40,013 nt of DNA, from NCBI GenBank assembly GCA_021846395.1, contig JAJZXB010000013.1, positions 1 to 40,013 of the forward strand, given 5' to 3'. The notes under the pieces were generated by a model. That model saw only the letters and a program-made list of their open reading frames with translations, ran no database searches and was not told the origin of the DNA. Source of the DNA: Thermoplasmata archaeon (GTDB lineage: Archaea; Thermoplasmatota; Thermoplasmata; Thermoplasmatales; Thermoplasmataceae). Positions within the stretch are counted from its first letter, which is position 1; every line of letters begins with the position of its first letter. Positions 25,229 to 35,118 of this stretch are shown here, one piece after another. The position numbers and the translations under genes were made by a program.

Positions 25229-28200
25229 ATTTCGAACCTTTATAAAAAGACTATAGACCTGCAGCTGGTGCCAGTATTGCTATTCCAACTGTTAAATTTC
25301 GAACCTTTATAAAAAGACTATAGACATACTTAGAGATATAGTTATACACATGTTTAACACTGATTTCAAACCTTTATAAAAAGACTATAGACTTTTGTAT
25401 GGGAAGGTAGCCATACGGTAAATGTATTATTTCAAACCTTTATAAAAAGACTATAGACTGGGATCGTTGTTCCCATATATTAGAAAATTATATATATTTC
25501 AAACCTTTATAAAAAGACTATAGACCTGTACCACCAAGCGATATTAAGAATTTTCCGGCAAAATTTCAAACCTTTATAAAAAGACTATAGACAAATATGA
25601 TTCAATCTATGAGGGATTTCAAGAACTTAATTTCAAACCTTTATAAAAAGACTATAGACATTTACAACAGTCAATGCCTTACGATATCGGTTCATATTTC
25701 AAACCTTTATAAAAAGACTATAGACATTTACAACAGTCAATGCCTTACGATATCGGTTCATATTTCAAACCTTTATAAAAAGACTATAGACAATAAAAGA
25801 GTGTGAGTTATATGAATGAAAATATAGAATTTCAAACCTTTATAAAAAGACTATAGACGGGTTAAACAATTGAGATACGGATCCCTCACTCATAAATTTC
25901 AAACCTTTATAAAAAGACTATAGACATTTTCCTATAAAAACCTTATAATCAATATAATTTTTATTTCAAACCTTTATAAAAAGACTATAGACGAGGAAAT
26001 AGTAATATGTGGCAATTGTAAAAAAGAAGTATTTCAAACCTTTATAAAAAGACTATAGACTCGTTTATTTTTTTCAGGTTATGCTTGGATATTTCATTAA
26101 TTTCAAACCTTTATAAAAAGACTATAGACTCTGAATGCAGAATGGGCAGAAATATGAATCTCTCAATTTCAAACCTTTATAAAAAGACTATAGACTTCCT
26201 TCATTTCTATTTTTATTTGCTTGGTTTCTCGAATTTCAAACCTTTATAAAAAGACTATAGACGTGAAATAAAGAATATTGTAAATAATACAAATCATTAT
26301 TTCAAACCTTTATAAAAAGACTATAGACTATGAGGATGAGGTTTTAAACGGTGATCGTGTATGAAATTTCAAACCTTTATAAAAAGACTATAGACAATCC
26401 TAAAATAAAATGTATTAGGATCATAAAAAATATTTCAAACCTTTATAAAAAGACTATAGACAAACAAGACTTAAAGGTTCGATGATGAAAGAACCAAATT
26501 TCAAACCTTTATAAAAAGACTATAGACATTCTATTGCTGAACCCCAAAAGAGTGGACAAAAAGAATTTCAAACCTTTATAAAAAGACTATAGACCAAAAG
26601 TTGGAGTATGGATATTATTTATATTCAGAATAATTTCAAACCTTTATAAAAAGACTATAGACTTGCTGAATTTTTTCACTGATAACTTTTCTTTTTGAGA
26701 TTTCAAACCTTTATAAAAAGACTATAGACTTGAAGGGCTTTTTCTGGCTGTCTTTTTTGTTGCCAATTTCAAACCTTTATAAAAAGACTATAGACGACTT
26801 TTATTTGTGGATTTTTATATTATGGGGTGAAATTTCAAACCTTTATAAAAAGACTATAGACAAATCAACAAGGAAAAAGAAGCGGAAATGAAGAGAAATT
26901 TCAAACCTTTATAAAAAGACTATAGACTTACTGACAGTAATTTTATGGTCTCTTTGTGTATGAATTTCAAACCTTTATAAAAAGACTATAGACTCCATTG
27001 TGTATGTTCCGCTGACTTGGATCACTTGGAATTTCAAACCTTTATAAAAAGACTATAGACATATATTATTCCTATTGGTCCATGCTATATTACAATGATT
27101 TCAAACCTTTATAAAAAGACTATAGACTCGTATCCGTCGTTGATGTCGTCATGAATTTTATTTAATTTCAAACCTTTATAAAAAGACTATAGACGGGCTA
27201 TATTTTTTGGGTAACGCCTGTAACATTCCCATATTTCAAACCTTTATAAAAAGACTATAGACCTGAATCAAAGGAAGAATAGTCTTTTTCCATGTATTAT
27301 TTCAAACCTTTATAAAAAGACTATAGACAAAACCGAATTTGGGAAAGGAATAATGGAATACTAATTTCAAACCTTTATAAAAAGACTATAGACTTTTTAA
27401 TTAATGGAAAATTCGCCATATTACTATATTATTTCAAACCTTTATAAAAAGACTATAGACTTATTTTAGGATATTTTGCCATATTACTATATTTAAATTT
27501 CAAACCTTTATAAAAAGACTATAGACAATTGTCTTTAATCAATAAAATGTTAGCACAATACCATTTCAAACCTTTATAAAAAGACTATAGACTTGGTCAT
27601 TTACAATTCCAATAATCGCAATTGAAAACGATTTCAAACCTTTATAAAAAGACTATAGACCAAACACGTCTGGAATAATTCCCTGGCAAACAACAAAATT
27701 TCAAACCTTTATAAAAAGACTATAGACATTAAATCGGGCATGAGTGAAATAGAAGAAAATCCAATTTCAAACCTTTATAAAAAGACTATAGACCAACTAA
27801 GAACATTATCGGCAATATTCCAGAAAACCGATTTCAAACCTTTATAAAAAGACTATAGACAATTATATTTTCTTTGTAATTCGTGTACTTTTTTATAATT
27901 TCAAACCTTTATAAAAAGACTATAGACTTTCCTGCAGATGTGAAATTATTTGCATAAATTGGGTATTTCAAACCTTTATAAAAAGACTATAGACTGGGAT
28001 GTTGAGGCCATATCAGGAGTTACAAAGACGAATTTCAAACCTTTATAAAAAGACTATAGACTTCTGGCTGTTCTTTTTCTTGTTGCCATTATAATATAAT
28101 TTCAAACCTTTATAAAAAGACTATAGACGTTGAATCCCTTATAGAAAAATCCCAATCCGTTTTGATTTCAAACCTTTATAAAAAGACTATAGACATAGAA

Positions 28201-30724
28201 TTAAAATAGCGTCTATTCCAAAATTCCCACCATTTCAAACCTTTATAAAAAGACTATAGACTGTAAGTTGGCCAAATCCAGTGCAAATTTTTCATTCAAT
28301 TTCAAACCTTTATAAAAAGACTATAGACCTTTCATTCATAAATTTTTAAAATTTTTGAGATATAATTTCAAACCTTTATAAAAAGACTATAGACTTAGGT
28401 TTGACTGTTTATGTCCCTTCGCCCAGTTCTATTTCAAACCTTTATAAAAAGACTATAGACAGAATGGAAAACGTGAAATCCACAAGGTTTGAGAATCATT
28501 TCAAACCTTTATAAAAAGACTATAGACTGAAGATAAAAGGAACCATTCCATGGTCCTCCTGGCCTATTTCAAACCTTTATAAAAAGACTATAGACTAAAA
28601 AATTGCTTATCAATCATGCCCGATCACCGTTATTTCAAACCTTTATAAAAAGACTATAGACAGATTTGTTATATCTATATATTAGAAAAATATTTTTTAT
28701 TTCAAACCTTTATAAAAAGACTATAGACCAGGAATAATAGGTATGATATGGACATCTTAAACCTTATTTCAAACCTTTATAAAAAGACTATAGACTTCAA
28801 ATGAAAAAAATAATCCACAAATATATTATAAATTTCAAACCTTTATAAAAAGACTATAGACCGATTATTTCCCATATATTCTGTTCGGCTGAGTTCAGAT
28901 TTCAAACCTTTATAAAAAGACTATAGACCTTTATAGCGGCTGGGGAAAGTCCTTTTACCATTCTATTTCAAACCTTTATAAAAAGACTATAGACACAATA
29001 AGAGCCTTTGTAGGATTCGCATAGAGGGAATTTCAAACCTTTATAAAAAGACTATAGACCTTGAATAAAGCAAAGAACACAATGCAATCAGATAATTTCA
29101 AACCTTTATAAAAAGACTATAGACGAGAATTGGAACTCAAAGGAAAAACCTATTATGGATTATTTCAAACCTTTATAAAAAGACTATAGACCCCATAGAT
29201 ATATATATATATATATATATCGGTATCAAATCCGAATTTCAAACCTTTATAAAAAGACTATAGACATATACAGAGAACGACAAAAAAATAAAAAGAGGTG
29301 AAATTTCAAACCTTTATAAAAAGACTATAGACACTACTGGGACAAGGACGGTGTCTCATCGAAATTAGATTTCAAACCTTTATAAAAAGACTATAGACTA
29401 TTGAAAAGACGATAGAGGCTAATGTGCAGGTGAGTATTTCAAACCTTTATAAAAAGACTATAGACCTCACATGCACTCTGCCACTCGATGACTTGCGTAT
29501 AATTTCAAACCTTTATAAAAAGACTATAGACTTTTATTTTCACTTCCCACTCAACACATTCATAATGAATTTCAAACCTTTATAAAAAGACTATAGACTT
29601 TGCATTCCACCGGGCAATAAACAGAATCATTACTAATTTCAAACCTTTATAAAAAGACTATAGACCAACATATGCAATTCAAGAATTAATCAAAGAAAAT
29701 AAATTTCAAACCTTTATAAAAAGACTATAGACTCATATATAAATGATGATTTTAAATCTCCGTTTACTAATTTCAAACCTTTATAAAAAGACTATAGACG
29801 CCGGAACAGCAGGAACAGACTTACAGTCATTCATATTTCAAACCTTTATAAAAAGACTATAGACAACGTATTTAAAAAATTATATAGACATAAAAAAGAT
29901 AATTTCAAACCTTTATAAAAAGACTATAGACTGATTCTTGGTTTTTCAATACCGGTAAGTTTGACAAAATTTCAAACCTTTATAAAAAGACTATAGACTG
30001 AGGTTGGATATAATCATTCTTCCTACAATCGGAATTTCAAACCTTTATAAAAAGACTATAGACCAGAGATTGTGAGTAAATCGTAATCACTCATAGTAAT
30101 TTCAAACCTTTATAAAAAGACTATAGACGTTTCTTGAGTCTTGAAATCAATCTATTGTAGGATTATTTCAAACCTTTATAAAAAGACTATAGACACCGAT
30201 ATTCTTGGAATGAATATATCCAATATAGTATTTCAAACCTTTATAAAAAGACTATAGACTTCGATATACATAGTATCCATATTTATTTGAATGTAGATTT
30301 CAAACCTTTATAAAAAGACTATAGACTTGAGACAGCGATAAAACAGTTCATTCCTGAGGGATTATTTCAAACCTTTATAAAAAGACTATAGACTGGATCT
30401 TATTCGACGCTGGGACACTCCTGACGAGGATTTCAAACCTTTATAAAAAGACTATAGACTGAAAACTCAATATTTTCACAGGCATATTAAATGCAAATTT
30501 CAAACCTTTATAAAAAGACTATAGACTAGAGACTTTTATAATTATTGAGGCATAAATATGGATTTCAAACCTTTATAAAAAGACTATAGACTAAAAATGA
30601 ACTTTTAATCGATAATCCTTTTATCAGATTTCAAACCTTTATAAAAAGACTATAGACAAAAATTCAACCAAACAAACGGAACAGTATCAATCAAATTTCA
30701 AACCTTTATAAAAAGACTATAGAC
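25229..30724 (-). CRISPR. CRISPR array, 83 repeats of 30 bp, 82 spacers, type I-B
   Basis: I count 83 repeats of 30 bases, each starting ATTTCAAACC and ending GACTATAGAC on the plus strand, separated by spacers of 35-39 bases with a single 44-base exception (29192-29235). Repeats are essentially identical except the first two at the left (25229, 25296), which have G for A at position 6. Read on the minus strand, each repeat ends in TTTGAAAT, the archaeal I-B type 8-base 5' handle, so crRNAs are made right to left. The leader is on the right next to cas2, and the two variant repeats mark the oldest end. Spacers 7 and 8 are identical. Several other spacers are related in pairs. No gene inside is real; the short frames are repeat artefacts. 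Confidence 0.98.
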
Positions 30725-30910
30725 AGCAAAATTATATTACTAGCAAGTATAATATATTTTGGTATCAGCATTGAAACCACTAGCTTCTCAAATTTTTATA
30801 ATGCTATTTTATAAAAAATCATAATAGTAAAAAATAATATTTCTAATATTTGATAAAATTAATAATAAACATAATATAATAATTTTCTAGCCCGTTCTTT
30901 ATTACATTTA
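30725..30910 (-). promoter_or_regulatory. CRISPR leader with TATA-box promoter
   Basis: A very AT-rich, gene-free stretch between the newest repeat and the terminator after cas2. Read on the minus strand it carries AAATATATTATAC at about 30760-30748; a start 25 bases further would place transcription within a few bases of the first repeat. This is where new spacers would be integrated. No second copy of the repeat is found inside it. Confidence 0.7.
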
Positions 30911-30970
30911 CTTCAAAAAAATAATAAGTTGTCGATATCCCTATATTTTTGCACAAAGATACCTCGACAA
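30911..30970 (-). terminator. Hairpin with T-run directly after cas2
   Basis: Immediately after the cas2 stop, on the minus strand, TTGTCGAGGTATC pairs with GATATCGACAA (arms at 30958-30970 and 30929-30939, a two-base GG bulge, about 18-base loop). It is followed by CTTATTATTTTTTTG. This looks like an intrinsic-type terminator that keeps cas mRNA from running into the array; a protein-binding site is the alternative. Confidence 0.6.
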
Positions 30971-31234
30971 TTAAATAAACCTATCATCAGAATTTTTTAC
31001 AATGCCGATATTTTCCTTCTCGGTATATTTCAAGTCTCTCAAAATATAAAATAAAACCGAATCTTCATTTTTATTTATTACCTTATTGATTTCAACTTTC
31101 ATTTTTAAAAAATTTGAGGGCAATATTTCCCCTTCAAGAACTGAATTTTGAATCCATGTTATATATTTTCGTCCGATCTTTAATACCTTATTTACACGCC
31201 TTTCGGATACGTCATACACCATAATGATATACAT
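30971..31234 (-). CDS. cas2: CRISPR adaptation protein Cas2
   Basis: 87 aa, the usual size. The N-terminal strand MYIIMVYDVSERRVNKVLKI carries the conserved Asp of the ferredoxin fold, followed by WIQNSVLEGEI, the typical Cas2 second block. It forms a scaffold with Cas1 for spacer integration. GGTGAT lies a few bases before the ATG and four bases separate it from the cas1 stop. Last gene of the operon, next to the leader. Confidence 0.95.
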   Translation of the reverse strand: MYIIMVYDVSERRVNKVLKIGRKYITWIQNSVLEGEILPSNFLKMKVEINKVINKNEDSVLFYILRDLKYTEKENIGIVKNSDDRFI

Positions 31235-31238
31235 TTAA

Positions 31239-32252
31239 TCACCATTTTGAAATATACGGAAAATATTCGCTATCTCCCAGTATATGCTTTTCTAATTTAT
31301 ATAGTTCCAACCTAATAAGCCTCTGATATGACACTTTATGGGGCATATTTTTATAAGAAATTGTTGTACTTAATTTATTTTCCAACTCATTTAGAATAAT
31401 TTTCTTGCCATTTTCATCAATCGATATTATATCTCCATCTATATTTTTATTTCTTATAAAATTATTTTTATTTAACATTTTTTCATTTACAAGCTTAAAA
31501 ATTACCCTATCTCCAATTATTGATTTGAATATTTCTGCTATATCCAAATTAAGAGTGAATCTTCTAAAATTTGTTTCATGCAAGTATCCGATTCTGGGAT
31601 CTAAATGTGTCTTATAAATCTCTGCCAGAGTTTTAATGTATATAATTGAATTTATAAAACTTATAAGGGAATTAATATTATTTTTTGGAGGCTTTCTTGT
31701 CCTTTTTTCAAATTTAAAATTTTCATCTTTCAGAATCAAATCAAAAGCAGAATAATAAATTTCGTGAATTTTAGCTTCGGATAACATAAGATAATTTATT
31801 GTAGTGTTATCCACAGAGAATTCATTTTCTAATTTTTTAATACTTTCTATTTTATCTTTGAGCTCTATCCCCCTGCTATTATAATATTTGAGATTATTAA
31901 GTATATTTTCAGTTTTACCTATTTCAATTTTCCTTGCTATTTCCAACCTTTTATTAAGATCCAAACAAAACTTGACCTGTTGTAAAATAACGGCCCCTGA
32001 CAAAATATGTTCCCGTGGATATATAGTTCCGGAATAGTAACCAAAATGATTAAAATAATGTAGTAAAATACCTTTTTGGCTTAAATAGTCCAGTATCCTT
32101 GTATTGAAATCAATCTCTCCAAAAAGATATAACTCTGATGTATTTTCTATGGGTATATATTTTTTTATATAGTCATTTTTTATCATTATTGTATTTTGGT
32201 CTCGTTCAAGACGGCCATTAGTAAATATATATACTGCCTTCTTCATAATCAT
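31239..32252 (-). CDS. cas1: CRISPR integrase Cas1
   Basis: Integrates new spacers with Cas2. The catalytic metal ligands can be placed: Glu in LMLSEAKIHEIYY, His in RIGYLHETNFRRF, and an acidic residue in LNLDIAEIFKSIIGD. The N-terminal beta domain (KKAVYIFTNGRLERDQNTIM) is complete. I choose ATG at 32252, overlapping the cas4 stop as ATGA; the longer frame begins with TTG at 32261, and another ATG lies at 32246. Length 337 aa, normal for I-B Cas1. Confidence 0.95.
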   Translation of the reverse strand: MIMKKAVYIFTNGRLERDQNTIMIKNDYIKKYIPIENTSELYLFGEIDFNTRILDYLSQKGILLHYFNHFGYYSGTIYPREHILSGAVILQQVKFCLDLNKRLEIARKIEIGKTENILNNLKYYNSRGIELKDKIESIKKLENEFSVDNTTINYLMLSEAKIHEIYYSAFDLILKDENFKFEKRTRKPPKNNINSLISFINSIIYIKTLAEIYKTHLDPRIGYLHETNFRRFTLNLDIAEIFKSIIGDRVIFKLVNEKMLNKNNFIRNKNIDGDIISIDENGKKIILNELENKLSTTISYKNMPHKVSYQRLIRLELYKLEKHILGDSEYFPYISKW

Positions 32253-32746
32253 GACCAGCAAAATTCATTATATGCACATTTGTTGCAAAATGCATTTTTC
32301 ACTGCAACCGGTATCTTTCCATTTCTTATTATATCTATATCAGAAATTGCATTAGTTAGTTCATTCACATTTTCATTATCAAGGTTTATCTCTATTACCT
32401 TATTTTCCTTTGGTATTTTTAACATGCCTTTTATATTAATATTTATATTCCCTCCTGAAATTTTATACAGGTAATATAAAAGTTGCATTTTAGATGCTTT
32501 TATGGATTTGCTGGATTTTTTAATTTCAATAACGATAGTCTTATTATCTTGAAATTCTATGGCATCAATTCTTGAATTTCCAATTTCTATCTCTTTTTTA
32601 TCTCTGTTGTATGATTCCGCATGTATTAATTTTCCTATAAGCATATTTTCATCGTCTTGGTCTGCTTCTATTGAATGGGAAAGCAACCATACTTCCCTTT
32701 TACAGATATAATAATACCATATAAGTGACCCATTAACTTCATTCAT
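32249..32746 (-). CDS. cas4: CRISPR adaptation nuclease Cas4
   Basis: RecB-type nuclease that trims prespacers and selects their PAM. The N-terminal Cys is in YYYICKREVWL; the nuclease core is IDAIEFQDNKTIVIEIKKSS (the Asp and the E-I-K motif); then QLLYYLYKI; the C-terminal Cys cluster NAFCNKCAYNEFCW completes the 4Fe-4S site. 165 aa is typical for I-B. GGAGG lies 10 bases before the ATG, and it overlaps cas3 by four bases. Confidence 0.94.
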   Translation of the reverse strand: MNEVNGSLIWYYYICKREVWLLSHSIEADQDDENMLIGKLIHAESYNRDKKEIEIGNSRIDAIEFQDNKTIVIEIKKSSKSIKASKMQLLYYLYKISGGNININIKGMLKIPKENKVIEINLDNENVNELTNAISDIDIIRNGKIPVAVKNAFCNKCAYNEFCWS

Positions 32747-35118
32747 ATGAATATAGCCTCCTTATCGTTATATTTTATCCCAGTTTCATTATCATATGCA
32801 TTCTTCAAGCAATTTTTGTGGATTATATAAAAATTATCTGAAACCTTAGACATATTTATAATTCCCATTTTATTAGCATATACAGATATTATATAGCCGT
32901 ATAATTCCTGCTTTAAATTTATTATATTATCACTATTAAAAGAACCATTTATCTTCAAAAGTGCATGATATTCATTAAATAATTCCTCTGCTTTCCCATC
33001 TTTTTCAACAAAAATGCTTATAGTTTTGCTTTTGTCTATAATACTGAAATTGGATATGTAGTCTTCTTCATTATCACCATTAAAATTAAGTTTTTCCATA
33101 GCTTTTTGCAATTGAGATGTGCCTTTTAGTTTGTTAGTGTTATAATATTTTCCGATCAATTCATTATATTCTCTTTCTTCTATTTTGTCCCTACCTTGTA
33201 ATATCTGTAAACTTCTTTCTGTGTGCAATTTTCCATAAATTAATTGGCAGTAATATGCATCTCCCTTATCATTAGGAGCACAGTTAACGACATAAATTTT
33301 GCCATTGTTTGATTCACCATTTCTATTCGTTCTGCCCGATGATTGAATCAGTGAATCTATTGGGGCCATGTCTCTGATAACAGCATCAAAACTTATATCT
33401 ATTCCTGCTTCAAATATCTGTGTTGATATTACACAGATATGCTCCTTATTTTTAATACCATTTCTTATCTGATCAAATCTTTCTTTTCTGTCATTTGGTA
33501 TTAGGTTGGATGATAGATAATATAATTTATACTGTAAATTCAGATCTTTTGCATATGTATATGCATCTATGGAGCTCTGAATCGTATTAAACATAAAAAG
33601 AACAGATTTATAATTGTATTTCATATATTTTTTAATAATTTCCCCAGGCTCTTTTTTTTCTAAATCGATAATCATTTGAACACGTGAAAGTTCATTAAAC
33701 ATTTGGCCAATATTTTTATTTAATTCCTTTGGCTTTTCAATAATATTTGGTTGTGTTGCTGTCATTACAATAAAATGAACATTGAATTCTTTTGCATATT
33801 TTTCTATTAGAAATTTTATATCCTGCCATTTTTCCATTGCTATACTTTGTATTTCATCCAGTATAATAATAGAATTATAAATTCTATAATATTTCTTTAG
33901 GCTTTTATTTTTCCACCCTGCAAAGGCATCAAAAATTTGGACAAATGTTGTGAATATAATTTCACTATCCCAATCTTCCGCAAGCATTAGGCTTACATAA
34001 AGTGGCATATCCTCATCGTTTATGCTTGCACTTAATATGCTTAAATGGTGGTGCTTCAAAATATATCTCTCACTATTACCTTTAAAATTCTGTAAGGAGG
34101 AAAAAATAGAATTTAAAACTTCATAATTTTGATCGACTAAAGTAGTAAATGGCATTGCGTATATTATTCTACTAATGAATTTATTGCTTTTATAAATTTG
34201 ATCTCTTAAAAATACTGCAGCTTTTAGCCCAGCTATTGTCTTTCCCGCTCCTGTTGGAGCTGTTATAGTAAAAATATGATCATTTTCTATATCAATTTTA
34301 CTAATTGAGTCTGAAACATTACGAAATAAATCCGTACGGATATTATCTATAGTTTTATTCTGATTATTTACGCGTAATTTCGCTTGAAACGAGTCGATTA
34401 GATCCCTATTAAAATCATTTTTTCTGCTTAATTGCTTCATTGAAGCTGCATTTCGTTTATCATTGTCTATCAGAGCTGAATATAAAAGTGTAAAGTCCAT
34501 ATATTTAAGATTCAATTTCTTATTTTTAGTTAAATTTCTTTTTGCTATCGATTTTAATTCACAGAAAAATTTATCAATTCCTAAATTTATAAAATTATGG
34601 ATATAATCCAGTTTGATTCCATTTTCTGATGCAAAAGCATAGATTGTATCCATATCTGCTTCTATATATTCCAAATTTTCTTTTATATCTTGCAGTTGAA
34701 TTTTTACATTTGATAAACTGTTAGAGTAATCCCTATTCGGGCCAATATTGTTTATATCTGTATCAAGATTGCACAAATTTCCATGATGGTGTTTTATAGA
34801 TAAATATGCATATAAAACGTACTCATCGGGTAATCCGTTTTCACGGGAGCAGTATGCAGCGTATAATGCTGATATCAAAGCATGTGATTTGTATTTATTT
34901 TTTTTATCTGATACCAGATATTTTTGAAAATACGATGTATATTTGCCAAAATCATGTAAACTTCCTATGATTAAAGCAAGTTTTTTTAAATTTTCATTAT
35001 TAATATTTAATTCACAGATAGATTTATATGAAAATTTTCCAACATCTAATAAATGGTCATGAAGAAGCCTGTACTTATCAGTTCCGTTTTCACACCATTT
35101 ATGAGCAAAAAAATTCAT
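32743..35118 (-). CDS. cas3: Cas3 HD nuclease-helicase
   Basis: Degrades DNA recruited by Cascade. The HD domain at the N-terminus is intact: LLHDHLLDV, LIGSLHDFGKYT and IKHHHGN. The helicase follows with Walker A APTGAGKTIAG, box II ILDEIQSIA, motif III VMTATQP, and motifs V and VI (STQIFEAGIDIS, LIQSSGRTNRNGE). I start at ATG 35118, preceded by AGAGGTTGAT at suitable spacing; the longer frame would need the TTG at 35139. About 791 aa, full length. It overlaps the end of cas5 by 20 bases. Confidence 0.95.
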   Translation of the reverse strand: MNFFAHKWCENGTDKYRLLHDHLLDVGKFSYKSICELNINNENLKKLALIIGSLHDFGKYTSYFQKYLVSDKKNKYKSHALISALYAAYCSRENGLPDEYVLYAYLSIKHHHGNLCNLDTDINNIGPNRDYSNSLSNVKIQLQDIKENLEYIEADMDTIYAFASENGIKLDYIHNFINLGIDKFFCELKSIAKRNLTKNKKLNLKYMDFTLLYSALIDNDKRNAASMKQLSRKNDFNRDLIDSFQAKLRVNNQNKTIDNIRTDLFRNVSDSISKIDIENDHIFTITAPTGAGKTIAGLKAAVFLRDQIYKSNKFISRIIYAMPFTTLVDQNYEVLNSIFSSLQNFKGNSERYILKHHHLSILSASINDEDMPLYVSLMLAEDWDSEIIFTTFVQIFDAFAGWKNKSLKKYYRIYNSIIILDEIQSIAMEKWQDIKFLIEKYAKEFNVHFIVMTATQPNIIEKPKELNKNIGQMFNELSRVQMIIDLEKKEPGEIIKKYMKYNYKSVLFMFNTIQSSIDAYTYAKDLNLQYKLYYLSSNLIPNDRKERFDQIRNGIKNKEHICVISTQIFEAGIDISFDAVIRDMAPIDSLIQSSGRTNRNGESNNGKIYVVNCAPNDKGDAYYCQLIYGKLHTERSLQILQGRDKIEEREYNELIGKYYNTNKLKGTSQLQKAMEKLNFNGDNEEDYISNFSIIDKSKTISIFVEKDGKAEELFNEYHALLKINGSFNSDNIINLKQELYGYIISVYANKMGIINMSKVSDNFYIIHKNCLKNAYDNETGIKYNDKEAIFI

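Noticed and set aside
25597-25806. Open frame with repeated NLYKKTIDIYNSQCL peptide
   Set aside because: It is read across CRISPR repeats and the duplicated spacer; the periodicity comes from the repeat unit, not from a protein.
29401-29420. GAAAAGACGATAGAGGC within spacer 63, similar to the repeat end
   Set aside because: It has several mismatches and lies inside a normal-length spacer, so it is not a degenerate extra repeat.
25229-30724. Self-targeting spacers
   Set aside because: I compared spacers by eye with the genes of this window and saw no match beyond short AT-rich words; the rest of the genome is not available, so this is untested beyond the window.
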